Shown here: piece after piece, positions 7,029-17,675 of the stretch
How the letters are laid out: the number at the start of each line of letters is the position of its first letter
Numbering within the stretch: position 1 is the first letter of the stretch
Source of the DNA: Deltaproteobacteria bacterium
Lineage (GTDB): Bacteria > Desulfobacterota > GWC2-55-46
NCBI GenBank assembly: GCA_019912665.1
Contig: JAIOIE010000006.1
Coordinates: 62,001 to 126,000 of the forward strand
Direction of reading: 5' to 3'
Length of the DNA stretch: 64,000 nt
Translations under genes and position numbers: made by a program
Notes under the pieces: generated by a model
Database searches by the model: none
What the model was told of the DNA's origin: nothing
The model's input: only the letters and a program-made list of their open reading frames with translations

Positions 7029-9626
7029 ATGGCAGAGAAGTCCGAAAGGTATGACCACAAGTCGGTCGAGGCCAGGTGGCAGGCCGAATGGGAGAAGGGC
7101 GGAGCCTTCAGGAAGGCGGGCGCCGAAGGCGATAAATACTACGTCCTTGAGATGTTCCCGTATCCTTCCGGGAAGATACACATGGGCCATGTAAGGAACT
7201 ACTCCATCGGAGACGTGGTCGCCAGGTTTCTCATGATGAAGGGGAGGAGCGTCCTTCATCCAATGGGCTGGGACGCCTTCGGCCTCCCTGCCGAGAACGC
7301 GGCCATCCAGCACGGCATACACCCCGCGAAGTGGACTTACGAGAACATAGCCAACATGCGGGTGCAGCTTAAGCGCATGGGCCTCTCCTATGATTGGGAA
7401 AGGGAGGTGGCGACCTGCTCTCCCGAGTATTACAGGTGGAACCAGTGGCTCTTTCTCAAGCTCTTCGAGAAAGGGCTCGCCTATAAGAGGCGCTCATCCG
7501 TAAACTGGTGCCCGGAGTGCTCGACCGTGCTTGCGAACGAGCAGGTAGAGGACGGAAGGTGCTGGCGGTGCGGCACGCTCGTCGAGACGAGGGAGCTCGA
7601 GCAGTGGTTCTTCAGGATAACCGCGTACGCCGAGGAGCTCCTTGAGCATACATATAAACTCCCTGGCTGGCCCGAGCGCGTGCTCGTCATGCAGAGGAAC
7701 TGGATAGGCAAATCCGTCGGGGCAGAGGCCGATTTCAGGGTCGAGGGCTCTGACGAGACGATAAGGATATTCACGACGAGGCCCGATACCCTCTTCGGGG
7801 TCACCTTCATGTCGCTTGCGGCCGGGCATCCTTTGCTAGAAAAGATTACCGCTCCCGACAGAAAGGAAGAGGTAGGGAGGTTCTCCGCAAGGGCCAGGAA
7901 CGAGGCAAAGCGCATGGCCCTCAACCCCGACGAGGTCGAGAAGGAGGGGGTCTTTACCGGCGCGTACTGCATTAACCCGCTCACGGGCGACAGGGTCCCT
8001 GTCTATGCCGCCAATTTCGTCCTGATGGAGTACGGCACAGGCGCGGTCATGGCCGTTCCTGCGCACGACCAGAGGGACTTCGAGTTCGCCAAGAAGTACG
8101 GCCTGCCCGTAAAGGTCGTCATAAACCCGCCCGATTCAGCTCTCGATCCGGCGACGATGGAAGCGGCCTATGTCGAGCCGGGGGTAATGGTAAACTCGGG
8201 CCCTGTGAACGGGATAAATAGCGATGAAGCCAAGGAGGCGATAACGCGTCTACTTGAGGAGAAAAGGGCGGGGAAAAAAGCCGTAACCTACAGGCTACGC
8301 GACTGGGGCATATCGAGGCAAAGATACTGGGGCTGCCCAATTCCGATTATCTATTGTGAAAAATGCGGCGCTGTCCCGGTCCCGTATGAGGAGCTCCCGG
8401 TGATACTGCCCGAGGACGTCTCGCTTACGGGGAAGGGCTTATCGCCGCTTGCCTCGTCCGAGGCGTTCGTGAACGCGACCTGCCCCTCATGCGGCGGGGC
8501 TGCAAGGCGCGAGACCGACACAATGGACACCTTCGTAGATTCGTCATGGTATTTCCTCCGGTACGTGTCGCCAAGGGAAACCGGGGTCCCTTTCAGGGAA
8601 GAGGACGCCGCGTACTGGATGCCGGTGGACCAGTACATAGGGGGCATTGAGCACGCGGTAATGCACCTCCTTTACGCCCGCTTTTTTACAAAGGCGCTAC
8701 GCGACCTCGGGCTCCACGGCTTTGACGAGCCCTTCAAAAACCTCCTTACCCAGGGCATGGTCTGCAAGGAGATAACGAGGTGCCCGGAGCACGGATATCT
8801 CTACCCCGAGGAGGCGGCGGGAGGGGTGTGCAAGTTCTGCTCAAAGCCGGTCATGACCGGGGCGGTCGAGAAGATGTCCAAGTCAAAGAAGAACGTGATA
8901 GACCCTGACGGCATAATAGGGAGATACGGGGCCGATACAACGAGGCTCTTCACGCTTTTCGCGGCCCCGCCCGAGAAAGACCTCGACTGGAACGAGGAAG
9001 GGGTCGAGGGCTCGTACAGGTTCCTCGGCAGGGTGTGGAGGCTCGTTACCGAGAATATCGAGTTTTTGAAGGAGGCCCGGCCCATGCAGCCCGGCTCCAA
9101 CGCCGAAGGTGCGGCAAGGGAGCTCCACGCAGTAACCCACAGGACCATAAGGAAGGTCACCCAGGACATAGAGGAGAGGTTCCATTTCAATACGGCCATA
9201 AGCTCTATTATGGAGCTCGTGAACGCGCTTTACCAGTTTCAGGCCGCGCTCAATGGAAAGGGGCGGCCGGATTCCACTGAAGCAAGGGTCTTCAGGGAGG
9301 CAGTAGAGGCCGTTATCCTTCTCCTCGCGCCCTTCGCCCCGCACATCTCCGAGGAGCTCTGGGAAAGGCTCGGGAACGGCGAGCCTGTGTACAGGACCAG
9401 GTGGCCGGAATGGAGCGAGGAGGCCGTGAAGGAAGAAGAGGTCGAGATACCCGTGCAGGTGAACGGCAAGGTGAGGGGGAGGGTCCGCATACCAGCCGGA
9501 GCCGGAGAGGAAGAGGTGAGGTCGCTTGTGATGCAGGACGGGAAGATAGCCGAGCTTACTTCGGGGAAGGCGGTCAAGAAGTTCGTTTACGTGAAGGACA
9601 AGATAGTCAACATGGTGGTCGCATGA
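7029..9626 (+). CDS. leuS: Leucyl-tRNA synthetase
   Basis: Class I synthetase of 865 aa, full length for bacterial LeuRS. The HIGH motif appears as HMGH (residues 51-54) after the typical FPYPSGKI. The CP1 editing domain contains [12 protein letters not shown]. Zn-binding Cys clusters are at [13 protein letters not shown] and at [20 protein letters not shown] is at 615-619, followed by an anticodon-binding domain and a C-terminal domain beginning near [13 protein letters not shown]. It starts an operon with lptE and holA, an arrangement common in proteobacteria, and the stop overlaps the lptE start. Confidence 0.97.
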   Translation: MAEKSERYDHKSVEARWQAEWEKGGAFRKAGAEGDKYYVLEMFPYPSGKIHMGHVRNYSIGDVVARFLMMKGRSVLHPMGWDAFGLPAENAAIQHGIHPAKWTYENIANMRVQLKRMGLSYDWEREVATCSPEYYRWNQWLFLKLFEKGLAYKRRSSVNWCPECSTVLANEQVEDGRCWRCGTLVETRELEQWFFRITAYAEELLEHTYKLPGWPERVLVMQRNWIGKSVGAEADFRVEGSDETIRIFTTRPDTLFGVTFMSLAAGHPLLEKITAPDRKEEVGRFSARARNEAKRMALNPDEVEKEGVFTGAYCINPLTGDRVPVYAANFVLMEYGTGAVMAVPAHDQRDFEFAKKYGLPVKVVINPPDSALDPATMEAAYVEPGVMVNSGPVNGINSDEAKEAITRLLEEKRAGKKAVTYRLRDWGISRQRYWGCPIPIIYCEKCGAVPVPYEELPVILPEDVSLTGKGLSPLASSEAFVNATCPSCGGAARRETDTMDTFVDSSWYFLRYVSPRETGVPFREEDAAYWMPVDQYIGGIEHAVMHLLYARFFTKALRDLGLHGFDEPFKNLLTQGMVCKEITRCPEHGYLYPEEAAGGVCKFCSKPVMTGAVEKMSKSKKNVIDPDGIIGRYGADTTRLFTLFAAPPEKDLDWNEEGVEGSYRFLGRVWRLVTENIEFLKEARPMQPGSNAEGAARELHAVTHRTIRKVTQDIEERFHFNTAISSIMELVNALYQFQAALNGKGRPDSTEARVFREAVEAVILLLAPFAPHISEELWERLGNGEPVYRTRWPEWSEEAVKEEEVEIPVQVNGKVRGRVRIPAGAGEEEVRSLVMQDGKIAELTSGKAVKKFVYVKDKIVNMVVA

Positions 9627-10123
9627 GGCCTTTTTTCGCGTTCCTCGTATCCCTTCTCGTCCTTTCGGGCTGCGGCTACCACCTTACCGGCAAGGCAGGG
9701 GATATGCCCGGAGGCGTTGAGAGCCTCTCAATCCCGGTCTTCACCAATGTCACCCTCAAGCCGGACATCGAAGCGGGCGTGACCGCCGCGTTCGTAAACG
9801 AGTTCCTTACTACCGTAAGCATCGCCGAGGACGCCCCGTTTGTCATGGAAGGGTCCATAACGTCATATAATATCGCTCCTGTATCGTATTCAAAGAGCGA
9901 CGTAGTCCAGGAATACAGGCTTACCGTCGTAATGGACCTCCGGATCCAGAAGAGGGCTACCGGAGAGATCGTCTGGCAGGCGGGCGGGGTCGCGGACTCC
10001 GAGGACTTTACCGTAAACACGGGCAGCCCGTCTGAGACCAGTGACAGGGAGGAAGCGGCCCTGTTGAAATTGGCCAGGGACACGGCGAGGCTCGTAAAGG
10101 AACGCATGCTGGTGAGGTTCTAA
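9623..10123 (+). CDS. lptE: LPS-assembly lipoprotein LptE
   Basis: Outer-membrane lipoprotein of 166 aa that plugs LptD in lipopolysaccharide export. ATG overlaps the leuS TGA (ATGA). The signal peptide with lipobox LSGCGYHL is the classic LptE start (C-G-Y-H-L). The body has SLSIPVFTN and an [13 protein letters not shown] strand region. Synteny (leuS-lptE-holA) is decisive because the family is weakly conserved. Its presence shows an LPS-bearing outer membrane. Confidence 0.93.
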   Translation: MRPFFAFLVSLLVLSGCGYHLTGKAGDMPGGVESLSIPVFTNVTLKPDIEAGVTAAFVNEFLTTVSIAEDAPFVMEGSITSYNIAPVSYSKSDVVQEYRLTVVMDLRIQKRATGEIVWQAGGVADSEDFTVNTGSPSETSDREEAALLKLARDTARLVKERMLVRF

Positions 10124-11089
10124 GTGCTTTTAAAGCCCGTCTACTATATCTACGGCACCGACGACTATCTAATCGAGGATAGCCTCGGCAAGATAAAGAA
10201 GGAGGCACTTTCAGGCCCCTTCGCCTCAATGAACTTCCACGCCTTCGAAGGCAAGGGGCTGGATGCCGGAGAAATCATCTCGACGGCCTCGACCTTGCCG
10301 GCCTTTGCCGAGTGGAGGCTTGTCATCGTGAAGGGGGCCGAAGCCATAAAGGCGGCCGAGGAAAAGAAGCTCGCATCTTACGTACAAGACCCGTCGCCCT
10401 CCACATGCCTCGTGTTCATATCGAACGCCGCAAAGCTTGATAAGGGGTCGGAGCTCGTAAAGGCGCTCGAAGAGAAAGGGTATTTAAAGGCGTGCAATCG
10501 CCTCCGCGACGCGGAGCTCCTGAAATGGATAAGGGACGAATCATCGAGGCAGGGAAAATCAATAAGCGGCGAGGCCGCCAAGAGGCTCCTTGAGATTGCC
10601 GGGAACAGCCTTCGTGACATAAAGGGGGAGCTCGATAAAATTGTCCTCTTTATCGGAGACAAGCCCGGGATAGACGAGAAAGACATAGAGGAATCAGGCC
10701 TTGAGTGCAGGGAAGAGTCGGTATTCGGCCTTTCGGACGCGATCGGCAGGAAGGACCTGAGGGAGGCCGTGAGGGCCTACCGGAAGCTCTCGGACGAGGA
10801 GCCGATAAAGGTGCTTGGCGCGATAGCGAGGCAGATGAGGACGCTTCTCAGGATAAAGGCGCTCTTGAGGAAAGGCACGCCCGCGGCGAGGATAGCATCA
10901 GTTGCCGGGCTTTTCCCCAGGCACGCCGAGGATTATGTAAAGAGGAGCAGGCTATTTAATGAAGCGGAGCTAAAGTCCGCCGTATTGAAGCTCCTGGCAG
11001 CTGATACCGACCTCAAGTCCGGGAGGGCCCCGTCGGCCACGGTGCTCCCCAGGCTCATAATGGAGCTTTGCGGGAAAGCGGGGAGGTAA
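10124..11089 (+). CDS. holA: DNA polymerase III delta subunit
   Basis: 321-aa clamp-loader subunit that opens the beta sliding clamp. It starts with GTG immediately after the lptE TAA (no gap). The N-terminal PVYYIYGTDDYLIED matches HolA. The AAA-like fold lacks a functional Walker A, as expected. The C-terminal collar region (FGLSDAIGRKDLREAV, IARQMRTLLRIKALL) is present, and length is normal. Last gene of the leuS operon. Confidence 0.95.
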   Translation: MLLKPVYYIYGTDDYLIEDSLGKIKKEALSGPFASMNFHAFEGKGLDAGEIISTASTLPAFAEWRLVIVKGAEAIKAAEEKKLASYVQDPSPSTCLVFISNAAKLDKGSELVKALEEKGYLKACNRLRDAELLKWIRDESSRQGKSISGEAAKRLLEIAGNSLRDIKGELDKIVLFIGDKPGIDEKDIEESGLECREESVFGLSDAIGRKDLREAVRAYRKLSDEEPIKVLGAIARQMRTLLRIKALLRKGTPAARIASVAGLFPRHAEDYVKRSRLFNEAELKSAVLKLLAADTDLKSGRAPSATVLPRLIMELCGKAGR

Positions 11090-11143
11090 TATGTTTCCCG
11101 ATTCGTGGGCGATAGCAGTATTCTGAGCAAATGCTTTATAGAG

Positions 11144-11163
11144 ACCGGTTCACTGGTTTTTTT
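11144..11163 (+). terminator. Weak intrinsic terminator after holA
   Basis: ACCGG/CTGGT, a 5-bp stem with one G-T pair and a 4-base loop, followed by seven T at 11157-11163. It lies between convergent genes. Confidence 0.5.
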
Positions 11164-13056
11164 CTAGTAGGCCGGTTTTGCCTTAAATACCTCTTCCGAA
11201 GCATCCTTTCTGATCCATATCTCGTTGTCATCTATCCATCTGAGGAATCTGTATTCCTTTCGGATATGATCAGTCAATATGGGGAGCCTGGTTTTTGTGC
11301 TTATCCCGTCTATGTAGTTTGCTCCATTGAAATTGGAAAAAATTATGTATTTGACCTTTTTTCGTTCAAGGTCGTAGGCGACCTCCTTCTGATAAAACTC
11401 AGGCGCTGCGAACCATATGACCGGGAAGCGCGTCATTGAAGGCTGGTTCAGAAAGTAATACCAGATGGCCTCAGAGGTCATGTTGAAAAACGTCTCGCCC
11501 CCGCCAATTTCTTTTTCAAGGAACGAGATGGTCGCTTTGTAATTGGCAGGGATGAATTCTTCATCCTTGATACTTACGGGGAAATTTTGGTGAATAAGGC
11601 CGAGGGCGTATATGCGATAGGCCCCGAACAGGACGGCAAATACGAGCACTATGGCTGCAAACGCGCCGGCACCTCTGAAAAAGCGGAATTTTCGGGGGAG
11701 ATAAGTGCCGTAATGCTTTGTCATGATGTAGACAAAAAGCAGGCTGGCAGGATATATGCTGGAAGCGATGTGATCGAGGTCGGAGCGGCCAAGGGCGCCC
11801 CTGAATATGAATATCGAAAGCATAAAAAGCATGAGTTCCGGAAAATAACCTTTCAGAAAAGTCCCTGGCGCGCCTATTCCATTTGAATTAAGTTCCCCAA
11901 AAAACCTCTTTGTAATCCAGAAAGCATTGAATGCGCAAAGTACGCATGCCAGGAATGCCGACCAGACGTTAAAAGGATAAACGAGGCCGTCCATAAGCTC
12001 CTTGTACTTCGGCATGGTGAAGAAAACATATCCGATAAACTCGGCCGTTCCTCCCCGAAGCAGGAGAACCAGAAGAACAATCGACGTGAGTGCGCCGAAT
12101 ATTAGCGAGGTCAGAAATACCTTGTTCCGCCGCAACAGGAAAATGTATGCCAAAGGGGCCAGTACGACGAAAGCCGTGAAAAGATAAAAACCCCTATCAA
12201 CCGAATAGGCGAAAGAAGCAATGGGTATAAAAGAGAATGCAAGGCCTGAAATGAAAACGACTATAGGCCTGGGCTTTTCGGCGTGTGCGAGAGTATGTAT
12301 TGAAAGGCCGGCGATCAGAAAGCCGAAAATAGTTAAGTCACGAGGCATGATGAATGGAATCAGAATATATCCCAATACCTGGGAAGGAATCAGATGTATC
12401 GTCCAGTAAAGGCCGGCAAACAGTACCATTGCGGATGCGGCCAGCAAGGAACCCCTGAAAAGTTTGAGGACCAGGACTCCCAGGAGGACAAATGCAAGGA
12501 CATTTTGAATGTTATCAAGGGTCCTGGCCGAGCTGATGGACCTGCCAAAAAGCTTGAAAGCCAATATCGACCGCAAGGGGTCCTGGTACACGCCGTGCGC
12601 GAAAATGAAGTCCTTGTACGGCGCCAGCCCGGCTTCGTAAGAAATACTGGCTCCGAGGCTCTCTCCCTCGTGAAAAATATCGAGTTCGCCCATGATAGAA
12701 GGCGAGTTGAGGGCTACGATTACGGAAAGCGCCATCACTATGAGCACGGCCCTCTTTTCCGTTTTCGCGTAAGCGGCCGGCGGGAGCACAGGTGGGGTGA
12801 AGAGAAATCCTCTTAGCCGTTTGGAGATCAGAAAGGCGAGCGTCAGGACTAGAGCGGGGGAGATGACGAACACCACGAACCTGAGGATATTGTTGCCCGG
12901 ATTATATCCGAGAAGCGTCATGGGTCCGACGACCTTCCAGGGATTACTGAAAGGCAGTACGATCTCATCCCATAGAACGGTGCCGATCGTGATTCCGAGG
13001 AGGAAAAGCGCAGCTATGATTGCCAGCCTGGCTGCCGTTCCCCTATTTGGACTCAT
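11164..13056 (-). CDS. Polytopic membrane protein, possible GT-C-type glycosyltransferase
   Basis: 630-aa inner-membrane protein with roughly a dozen hydrophobic segments (for example [49 protein letters not shown]) and a C-terminal soluble region. An acidic pair in an early external loop ([15 protein letters not shown], about residues 125-140) is reminiscent of the acidic residues of GT-C/PMT-like enzymes that use lipid-linked sugars. I cannot assign a specific family. It overlaps the upstream FAD-protein gene by 14 bases, so the two are an operon. The region is visibly more AT-rich than its neighbours, which may indicate transfer. Confidence 0.7.
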   Translation of the reverse strand: MSPNRGTAARLAIIAALFLLGITIGTVLWDEIVLPFSNPWKVVGPMTLLGYNPGNNILRFVVFVISPALVLTLAFLISKRLRGFLFTPPVLPPAAYAKTEKRAVLIVMALSVIVALNSPSIMGELDIFHEGESLGASISYEAGLAPYKDFIFAHGVYQDPLRSILAFKLFGRSISSARTLDNIQNVLAFVLLGVLVLKLFRGSLLAASAMVLFAGLYWTIHLIPSQVLGYILIPFIMPRDLTIFGFLIAGLSIHTLAHAEKPRPIVVFISGLAFSFIPIASFAYSVDRGFYLFTAFVVLAPLAYIFLLRRNKVFLTSLIFGALTSIVLLVLLLRGGTAEFIGYVFFTMPKYKELMDGLVYPFNVWSAFLACVLCAFNAFWITKRFFGELNSNGIGAPGTFLKGYFPELMLFMLSIFIFRGALGRSDLDHIASSIYPASLLFVYIMTKHYGTYLPRKFRFFRGAGAFAAIVLVFAVLFGAYRIYALGLIHQNFPVSIKDEEFIPANYKATISFLEKEIGGGETFFNMTSEAIWYYFLNQPSMTRFPVIWFAAPEFYQKEVAYDLERKKVKYIIFSNFNGANYIDGISTKTRLPILTDHIRKEYRFLRWIDDNEIWIRKDASEEVFKAKPAY

Positions 13057-14680
13057 GGTATTCTTCTTCCGCGTTTACAGACCAGATGTTTTCTTTCGTG
13101 CTGATCCCGTTCTTTATGTTCTCTACCGCGACCATGGCCGTAAGCATGGAGTGGTCCTGGTTGTTATATCTGTGCATCCCGTTACGTCCTATCAGGAAAA
13201 GGTTTTCAAGGGTATCGGTGAATTTTTTTATGACCTCGAACCGCTCGTAGGAGCCGAAATAGCAGGGGTACGCCTTCGGCATGCGTATGACGGTGCTGTC
13301 CAGAATATCCTTGCCGGCGATCATCCCCAGTTTCTCAAGCTCTTTTCCTGCAAACCCGGCAAGCTCCACGTCGGGCTTCAGCCATAGTTCGTCGCCCTCA
13401 TTGCAGAAGTATTCAAGGCCGATCCAGACGGCGCCGTCGTCCCTTACCATATAAGGGCTCCAGTTGTTGAAGATCTGGATCCTCCCGAGCTTCACGTCTT
13501 TTTCCTGGACGTAGATCCAGTTGTCAGGAATGGTGCCGGTAGGGGTGTTTATCGGGAGTTTTCTGAGAAGCAGGCCTACAGTAATGAAATCCCGGTAAGC
13601 AAGGCCGCCTGCAACGTCTCGCACTTCCCGGGGCGCATCCTGGCCCATCGCGGCTATCAGGTCCTTTATTGGCATCGAGGATATGAAATAATCTCCCATG
13701 ACCGTCGTTGATTCGCCGGTCGATCCGTCGATAACCACCGCCTCGGATATTTTCCCGTTATTTACCTTCAAGCCCTTGACGCGGTGGTTCAAACGCACCT
13801 CGCCGCCCCGCTCCCTTATTATGCGCGCCGCCTCTTCCCACATCTGGCCGGGGCCGAATTTAGGGTACATGAACCTCTCGATCAGGCTCGTCTCTACGTC
13901 CTTTTGTTCGAGGGAGCTGTGTTTGGAGACTATGCCCCTTGCCGCGTGAAATAGCGCCTTAGTCACGGAGAGCCCCTTGATCCTCTGGGCGCCCCAGCTC
14001 GGGTCTATGGCGCTGCACGGCACACCCCATACCTTCTCCGTATAATCCTTGAAAAAGGTCGCGTAAAGCTCTTTTCCGAACCGGTTTATGAAGAAGTCCT
14101 CAAGGGATTTTTCCTCAATCGGCGCGAGCCTGGCCCTTAAATAGCTCAAAAGGATCCTGACCGCTCGGAGGACCCCGAGGTTCCGTAGCGTCTTCATATT
14201 GGCTGATATCGGGTAATCGAAAAACTTCCGCATGAAAAGGATACGGGAGAGCCTGCTTCTTACGAGCATTACCAGGTCGTTTTTTTCAGGATCCGAGACC
14301 GTATCGCTGGAGGGAGTGGAAAATCGTTCAAGATTACTTTTGCCGGCCAGGAAATTCGCATTTTCGGGAGACTCGTCTTTTGCCGGAGAGGTTTGAAGGG
14401 GAAGGATTTTGAGCCACCATTCGACCACCCTGTCGGACTTGGAAAAGAACCGGTGGCCGCCGATGTCTATCCTGTTGCCCTTGTAATTGACTGTCTTCGA
14501 AATACCGCCTATGTCGGCGGTCTGTTCGAACACAATGGGCTTTATGTCCGTCTTTTCAAGCAGCTCGAAGGCCGCGGTAAGGCCGGCAGGTCCGGCCCCG
14601 ATTATAACGGCGGTCTTCTGGGTCATTGAGGCGGCGATTTTCCGAATGAAATCATTTATTTTCATGGCGAGAAATATCAT
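13043..14680 (-). CDS. FAD-dependent oxidoreductase, UDP-galactopyranose-mutase-like
   Basis: 545-aa flavoprotein. The dinucleotide-binding motif [16 protein letters not shown] starts near residue 23. It is followed by the mutase-like [10 protein letters not shown] (compare G-G-H-x-x-F in UDP-galactopyranose mutases and protoporphyrinogen-oxidase-type amine oxidases) and a C-terminal FAD block [19 protein letters not shown]. It probably acts on a nucleotide-linked or lipid-linked sugar, given the adjoining polytopic membrane gene; this is inference. The start at ATG 14680 has only a weak ribosome site, and ATG at 14626 just before the flavin motif is an alternative. Confidence 0.8.
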   Translation of the reverse strand: MIFLAMKINDFIRKIAASMTQKTAVIIGAGPAGLTAAFELLEKTDIKPIVFEQTADIGGISKTVNYKGNRIDIGGHRFFSKSDRVVEWWLKILPLQTSPAKDESPENANFLAGKSNLERFSTPSSDTVSDPEKNDLVMLVRSRLSRILFMRKFFDYPISANMKTLRNLGVLRAVRILLSYLRARLAPIEEKSLEDFFINRFGKELYATFFKDYTEKVWGVPCSAIDPSWGAQRIKGLSVTKALFHAARGIVSKHSSLEQKDVETSLIERFMYPKFGPGQMWEEAARIIRERGGEVRLNHRVKGLKVNNGKISEAVVIDGSTGESTTVMGDYFISSMPIKDLIAAMGQDAPREVRDVAGGLAYRDFITVGLLLRKLPINTPTGTIPDNWIYVQEKDVKLGRIQIFNNWSPYMVRDDGAVWIGLEYFCNEGDELWLKPDVELAGFAGKELEKLGMIAGKDILDSTVIRMPKAYPCYFGSYERFEVIKKFTDTLENLFLIGRNGMHRYNNQDHSMLTAMVAVENIKNGISTKENIWSVNAEEEYHESK

Positions 14681-14853
14681 ACCGACGCCTAAAAGTCAAT
14701 CTGCGCGTTTATTGTTCCGGGAACTGGCTCGGTATAGGCTGCGCCGCCTGGAGCGCTTTTATTCGAGCAGTCGCCCGCGATTCTTGCCGGAGCCAGCACG
14801 CTTGTCCGCATTGTGGCTTCCATAACTCGCCATGCGCGGGGGCTCTTTATCCG
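14681..14853. other. Intergenic stretch upstream of prfC promoter
   Basis: About 170 bases with no credible gene. An imperfect inverted repeat (CTGGCTCGG near 14724 against CCGGAGCCAG near 14788) could fold, but nothing links it to a known RNA. Confidence 0.4.
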
Positions 14854-14882
14854 TTGACCGGCGCACTCCGATATTGTATAAT
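14854..14882 (+). promoter_or_regulatory. Strong sigma70-type promoter upstream of prfC
   Basis: TTGACC (14854-14859), an exact 17-base spacer and TATAAT (14877-14882). Transcription should start near 14889, directly before a terminator-like hairpin. Confidence 0.8.
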
Positions 14883-14892
14883 CCTTTTTCGA

Positions 14893-14927
14893 ATGGGCCT
14901 TCTTCCCAGGCCCATTTTTTTATTTTT
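14893..14927 (+). terminator. Leader terminator between the prfC promoter and prfC
   Basis: An 8-bp stem ATGGGCCT/AGGCCCAT (14893-14900 / 14908-14915) is followed by T6-A-T6. It begins within about 5 bases of the predicted transcription start, so most transcripts would be only about 35 nt unless it is read through. Confidence 0.7.
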
Positions 14928-14983
14928 TACCGTAGCGGCCCGGACCACGTAAGCCGGGGGCTTTCAGCATAAGACAGGAAAAA

Positions 14984-16567
14984 ATGTCCAGGAATCTTCA
15001 AAAGGAAATCGAGAGGCGGAGGACCTTCGGCATAATAAGCCACCCCGACGCGGGCAAGACCACGCTTACCGAAAAGCTCCTCCTTTACGGCGGCGCCATA
15101 CAGCTTGCCGGGGCGGTAAAGGCCAGGAAGGCCTCGCGCCATGCGACAAGCGACTGGATGGCCATCGAGAGGGAGAGGGGCATCTCCGTCACCACCTCGG
15201 TCATGAAGTTCAACTACAGGGACTTCGAGGTGAACCTCCTAGACACCCCAGGCCACCAGGACTTCTCCGAGGACACCTACCGGGTGCTTACGGCTGTCGA
15301 TAGCGCCCTCATGGTCATAGACTCCGCAAAGGGAGTCGAGACCCAGACCGAGAAGCTCATGGGCGTCTGCCGCATGAGGAACACGCCGGTCATGACCTTC
15401 ATAAACAAGCTCGACAGGGAGGGGATGAACCCCCTTGACATACTCGCCCAGATTGAAGACAAGCTCCAGATAGAATGCGCGCCCCTTTCCTGGCCCATAG
15501 GCTCGGGCAAGGCGTTCAAGGGCGTCTACAGCCTCTACAGGAAGGAGCTTCAGCTCTTTACCCCCGGCGAGGAGACGAGGTCTTCCGTCGGCGTGGTCAT
15601 ATCCGACATAGGTGATAAGCGCCTTGACGAGCTTTTAGGCGGCCAGGCAAGGGAGCTACGTCACGATATAGAGCTCCTAGAAGGCGCGGCAAACCCCTTT
15701 GACGTGGATGACTATTTAAGGGGGAGCCAGTCGCCTGTCTTCTTCGGGAGCGCCATAAACAACTTCGGCGTACGGGAGCTCCTCGACGCCTTTGTCGAGC
15801 TTGCGCCGCCGCCGGGGCCGCGGGCAGCCGTCGAGAGGATAGTTTATCCGCAAGAGGAGGCCTTCACCGGTTTCGCTTTCAAGATACAGGCGAATATGGA
15901 CCCGGCGCACAGGGACAGGATAGCTTTCATAAGGATATGCTCGGGGAGGTTCCAGAGGGGCATGAGGGTCATGCACCACAGGACCGGGAAGGAGCTTATC
16001 CTCTCGAACGCGACCATATTCATGGCCCAGGACAGGACCAATGTCGAAGAGGCCTACGCTGGCGACATTATAGGCATCCACAACCACGGAACAATAATGA
16101 TAGGGGACACCTTTACCGAGAAGGAGCCCCTTAAGTTTACCGGCATCCCAAGCTTCGCGCCCGAGCATTTCAGGAGAGTGATCCTCAAGAACCCCATGAA
16201 GGTAAAGCAGCTGCAGAAGGGGCTTGAGCAGCTTACCGAAGAGGGGGCTGTGCAGGTCTTCAGGCCGGTTGCCGGGAACGACTACATACTCGGAGCGGTC
16301 GGGGCCCTCCAGTTCGATGTGACAATGGCGAGGCTCAGGGACGAGTACGGCGTGGACGCGGCCTACGAGCCGATTGAGGCGCAGCGCGCCAGGTGGATAG
16401 ACGGGGAGAGAAAGAAGATAGAGGAGTTCGAGAAGAAGAATTCCATGCGCCTTGCCCGGGACACCGAAGGCAACCTTGCCTATCTCGCGCCGAGCGAGTG
16501 GCAGCTAAACTACACGATAGAACAGTGGCCGGACATAACGTTTTACAGGACGAGAGAGCATAATTGA
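14984..16567 (+). CDS. prfC: Peptide chain release factor 3
   Basis: 527-aa translational GTPase that recycles RF1/RF2 from the ribosome. G1 is [15 protein letters not shown] near residues 18-32, G3 is [14 protein letters not shown], and G4 is INKLDREG. The RF3-specific [14 protein letters not shown] insertion and the C-terminal ASEWQL-like block ([15 protein letters not shown]) are both present. Length is normal. It is preceded by a strong promoter and an unusual leader terminator. The stop lies 32 bases before the start of the deoxyhypusine-synthase-like gene, suggesting cotranscription. Confidence 0.96.
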   Translation: MSRNLQKEIERRRTFGIISHPDAGKTTLTEKLLLYGGAIQLAGAVKARKASRHATSDWMAIERERGISVTTSVMKFNYRDFEVNLLDTPGHQDFSEDTYRVLTAVDSALMVIDSAKGVETQTEKLMGVCRMRNTPVMTFINKLDREGMNPLDILAQIEDKLQIECAPLSWPIGSGKAFKGVYSLYRKELQLFTPGEETRSSVGVVISDIGDKRLDELLGGQARELRHDIELLEGAANPFDVDDYLRGSQSPVFFGSAINNFGVRELLDAFVELAPPPGPRAAVERIVYPQEEAFTGFAFKIQANMDPAHRDRIAFIRICSGRFQRGMRVMHHRTGKELILSNATIFMAQDRTNVEEAYAGDIIGIHNHGTIMIGDTFTEKEPLKFTGIPSFAPEHFRRVILKNPMKVKQLQKGLEQLTEEGAVQVFRPVAGNDYILGAVGALQFDVTMARLRDEYGVDAAYEPIEAQRARWIDGERKKIEEFEKKNSMRLARDTEGNLAYLAPSEWQLNYTIEQWPDITFYRTREHN

Positions 16568-16599
16568 GCGTTTATAAAGAAGCTGCAAAGGGGGTAGAG

Positions 16600-17574
16600 A
16601 TGAAGAAAGGGGCCGTATCCAGGTTTATCGAGGAGCACTATCTGCATTTCAACGCGGCCGCGCTCCTCGACGCGGCAAAGGCCTACGAGGCCCACATGGA
16701 CAAGGGCGGCAAGATGATGGTAACCCTTGCCGGGGCCATGAGCACGGCGGAGCTCGGAAAATCGCTTGCCGAGATGATCCGCAAGGACAAGGTGAGCATA
16801 ATCTCCTGCACGGGCGCGAACCTCGAGGAGGACGTCTTCAACCTCGTGGCGCACGACCATTACAAGCGCGTGCCGGGCTACAGGGACCTTTCCCCTGCCG
16901 ACGAATGGGAGCTCCTCGAGAAGGGCTTCAACAGGGTCACCGACACCTGCATACCCGAGGACGAGGCCATAAGAAGGATCGAGTCCCACATATTCGACCT
17001 CTGGAAGGCCGCGAACGGCAAGGGCGAGAGCCGCCTTCCACACGAGTTCTTCTACGAGCTCATAAAAAGCGGAGTGCTGAGGCAGTACTACCAGATAGAC
17101 GAGAAGGACAGCTGGCTTGTCGCTGCCGCTGAAAAGAACCTTCCCATAATCGTCCCCGGATGGGAGGACTCGACCCTCGGCAACATCTTCGCCTCCTACT
17201 GCATAACAGGGGAGCTCAAGGCCACGACGGTCAAGTCCGGAATAGAGTACATGGTCGCGCTCGCGGACTGGTATAAGAAGAACAGCCCGGGACAGGGCGT
17301 GGGCTTTTTCCAGATAGGCGGGGGCATAGCCGGGGACTTCCCCATATGCGTCGTCCCCATGATGAGGCAGGACCTCCAGATGAAGGATATATCGTTCTGG
17401 ACCTACTTCTGCCAGATATCCGATTCGACCACAAGCTACGGCTCGTACTCCGGGGCCGTGCCCAACGAGAAGATAACCTGGGGCAAGCTCTCTATCGACA
17501 CCCCGAGGTTCGTAATCGAATCCGACGCGACCATCGTTGCCCCCCTGATATTCGCGTGGGTGCTCGGATGGTAG
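16600..17574 (+). CDS. Deoxyhypusine synthase family protein
   Basis: 324-aa NAD-dependent enzyme of the DHS family. ATG at 16600 with GGGGGT upstream is preferred to a TTG at 16564 that overlaps the prfC stop. The NAD-binding region contains VTLAGAMSTAELGKSLAEMI and SCTGANLEEDVF. The catalytic lysine that forms the enzyme-imine in eukaryotic DHS sits in W-G-K, here Lys296 in ITWGKLSID, followed by SDATIVAPLIFAW. Bacteria lack hypusine, so the substrate is not eIF5A; bacterial homologues are thought to act in polyamine chemistry such as homospermidine-type transfers. Substrate is unassigned. Confidence 0.88.
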   Translation: MKKGAVSRFIEEHYLHFNAAALLDAAKAYEAHMDKGGKMMVTLAGAMSTAELGKSLAEMIRKDKVSIISCTGANLEEDVFNLVAHDHYKRVPGYRDLSPADEWELLEKGFNRVTDTCIPEDEAIRRIESHIFDLWKAANGKGESRLPHEFFYELIKSGVLRQYYQIDEKDSWLVAAAEKNLPIIVPGWEDSTLGNIFASYCITGELKATTVKSGIEYMVALADWYKKNSPGQGVGFFQIGGGIAGDFPICVVPMMRQDLQMKDISFWTYFCQISDSTTSYGSYSGAVPNEKITWGKLSIDTPRFVIESDATIVAPLIFAWVLGW

Positions 17575-17675
17575 CTTCTTAAGGGCTTCGGGATTCCCGG
17601 TGCCTGTCAGGTTCCGTCAGTCCTGCAGAACGCGAGTTGAGAGATTAAACCGAATCCAGCCTGGAGATTGATGAA

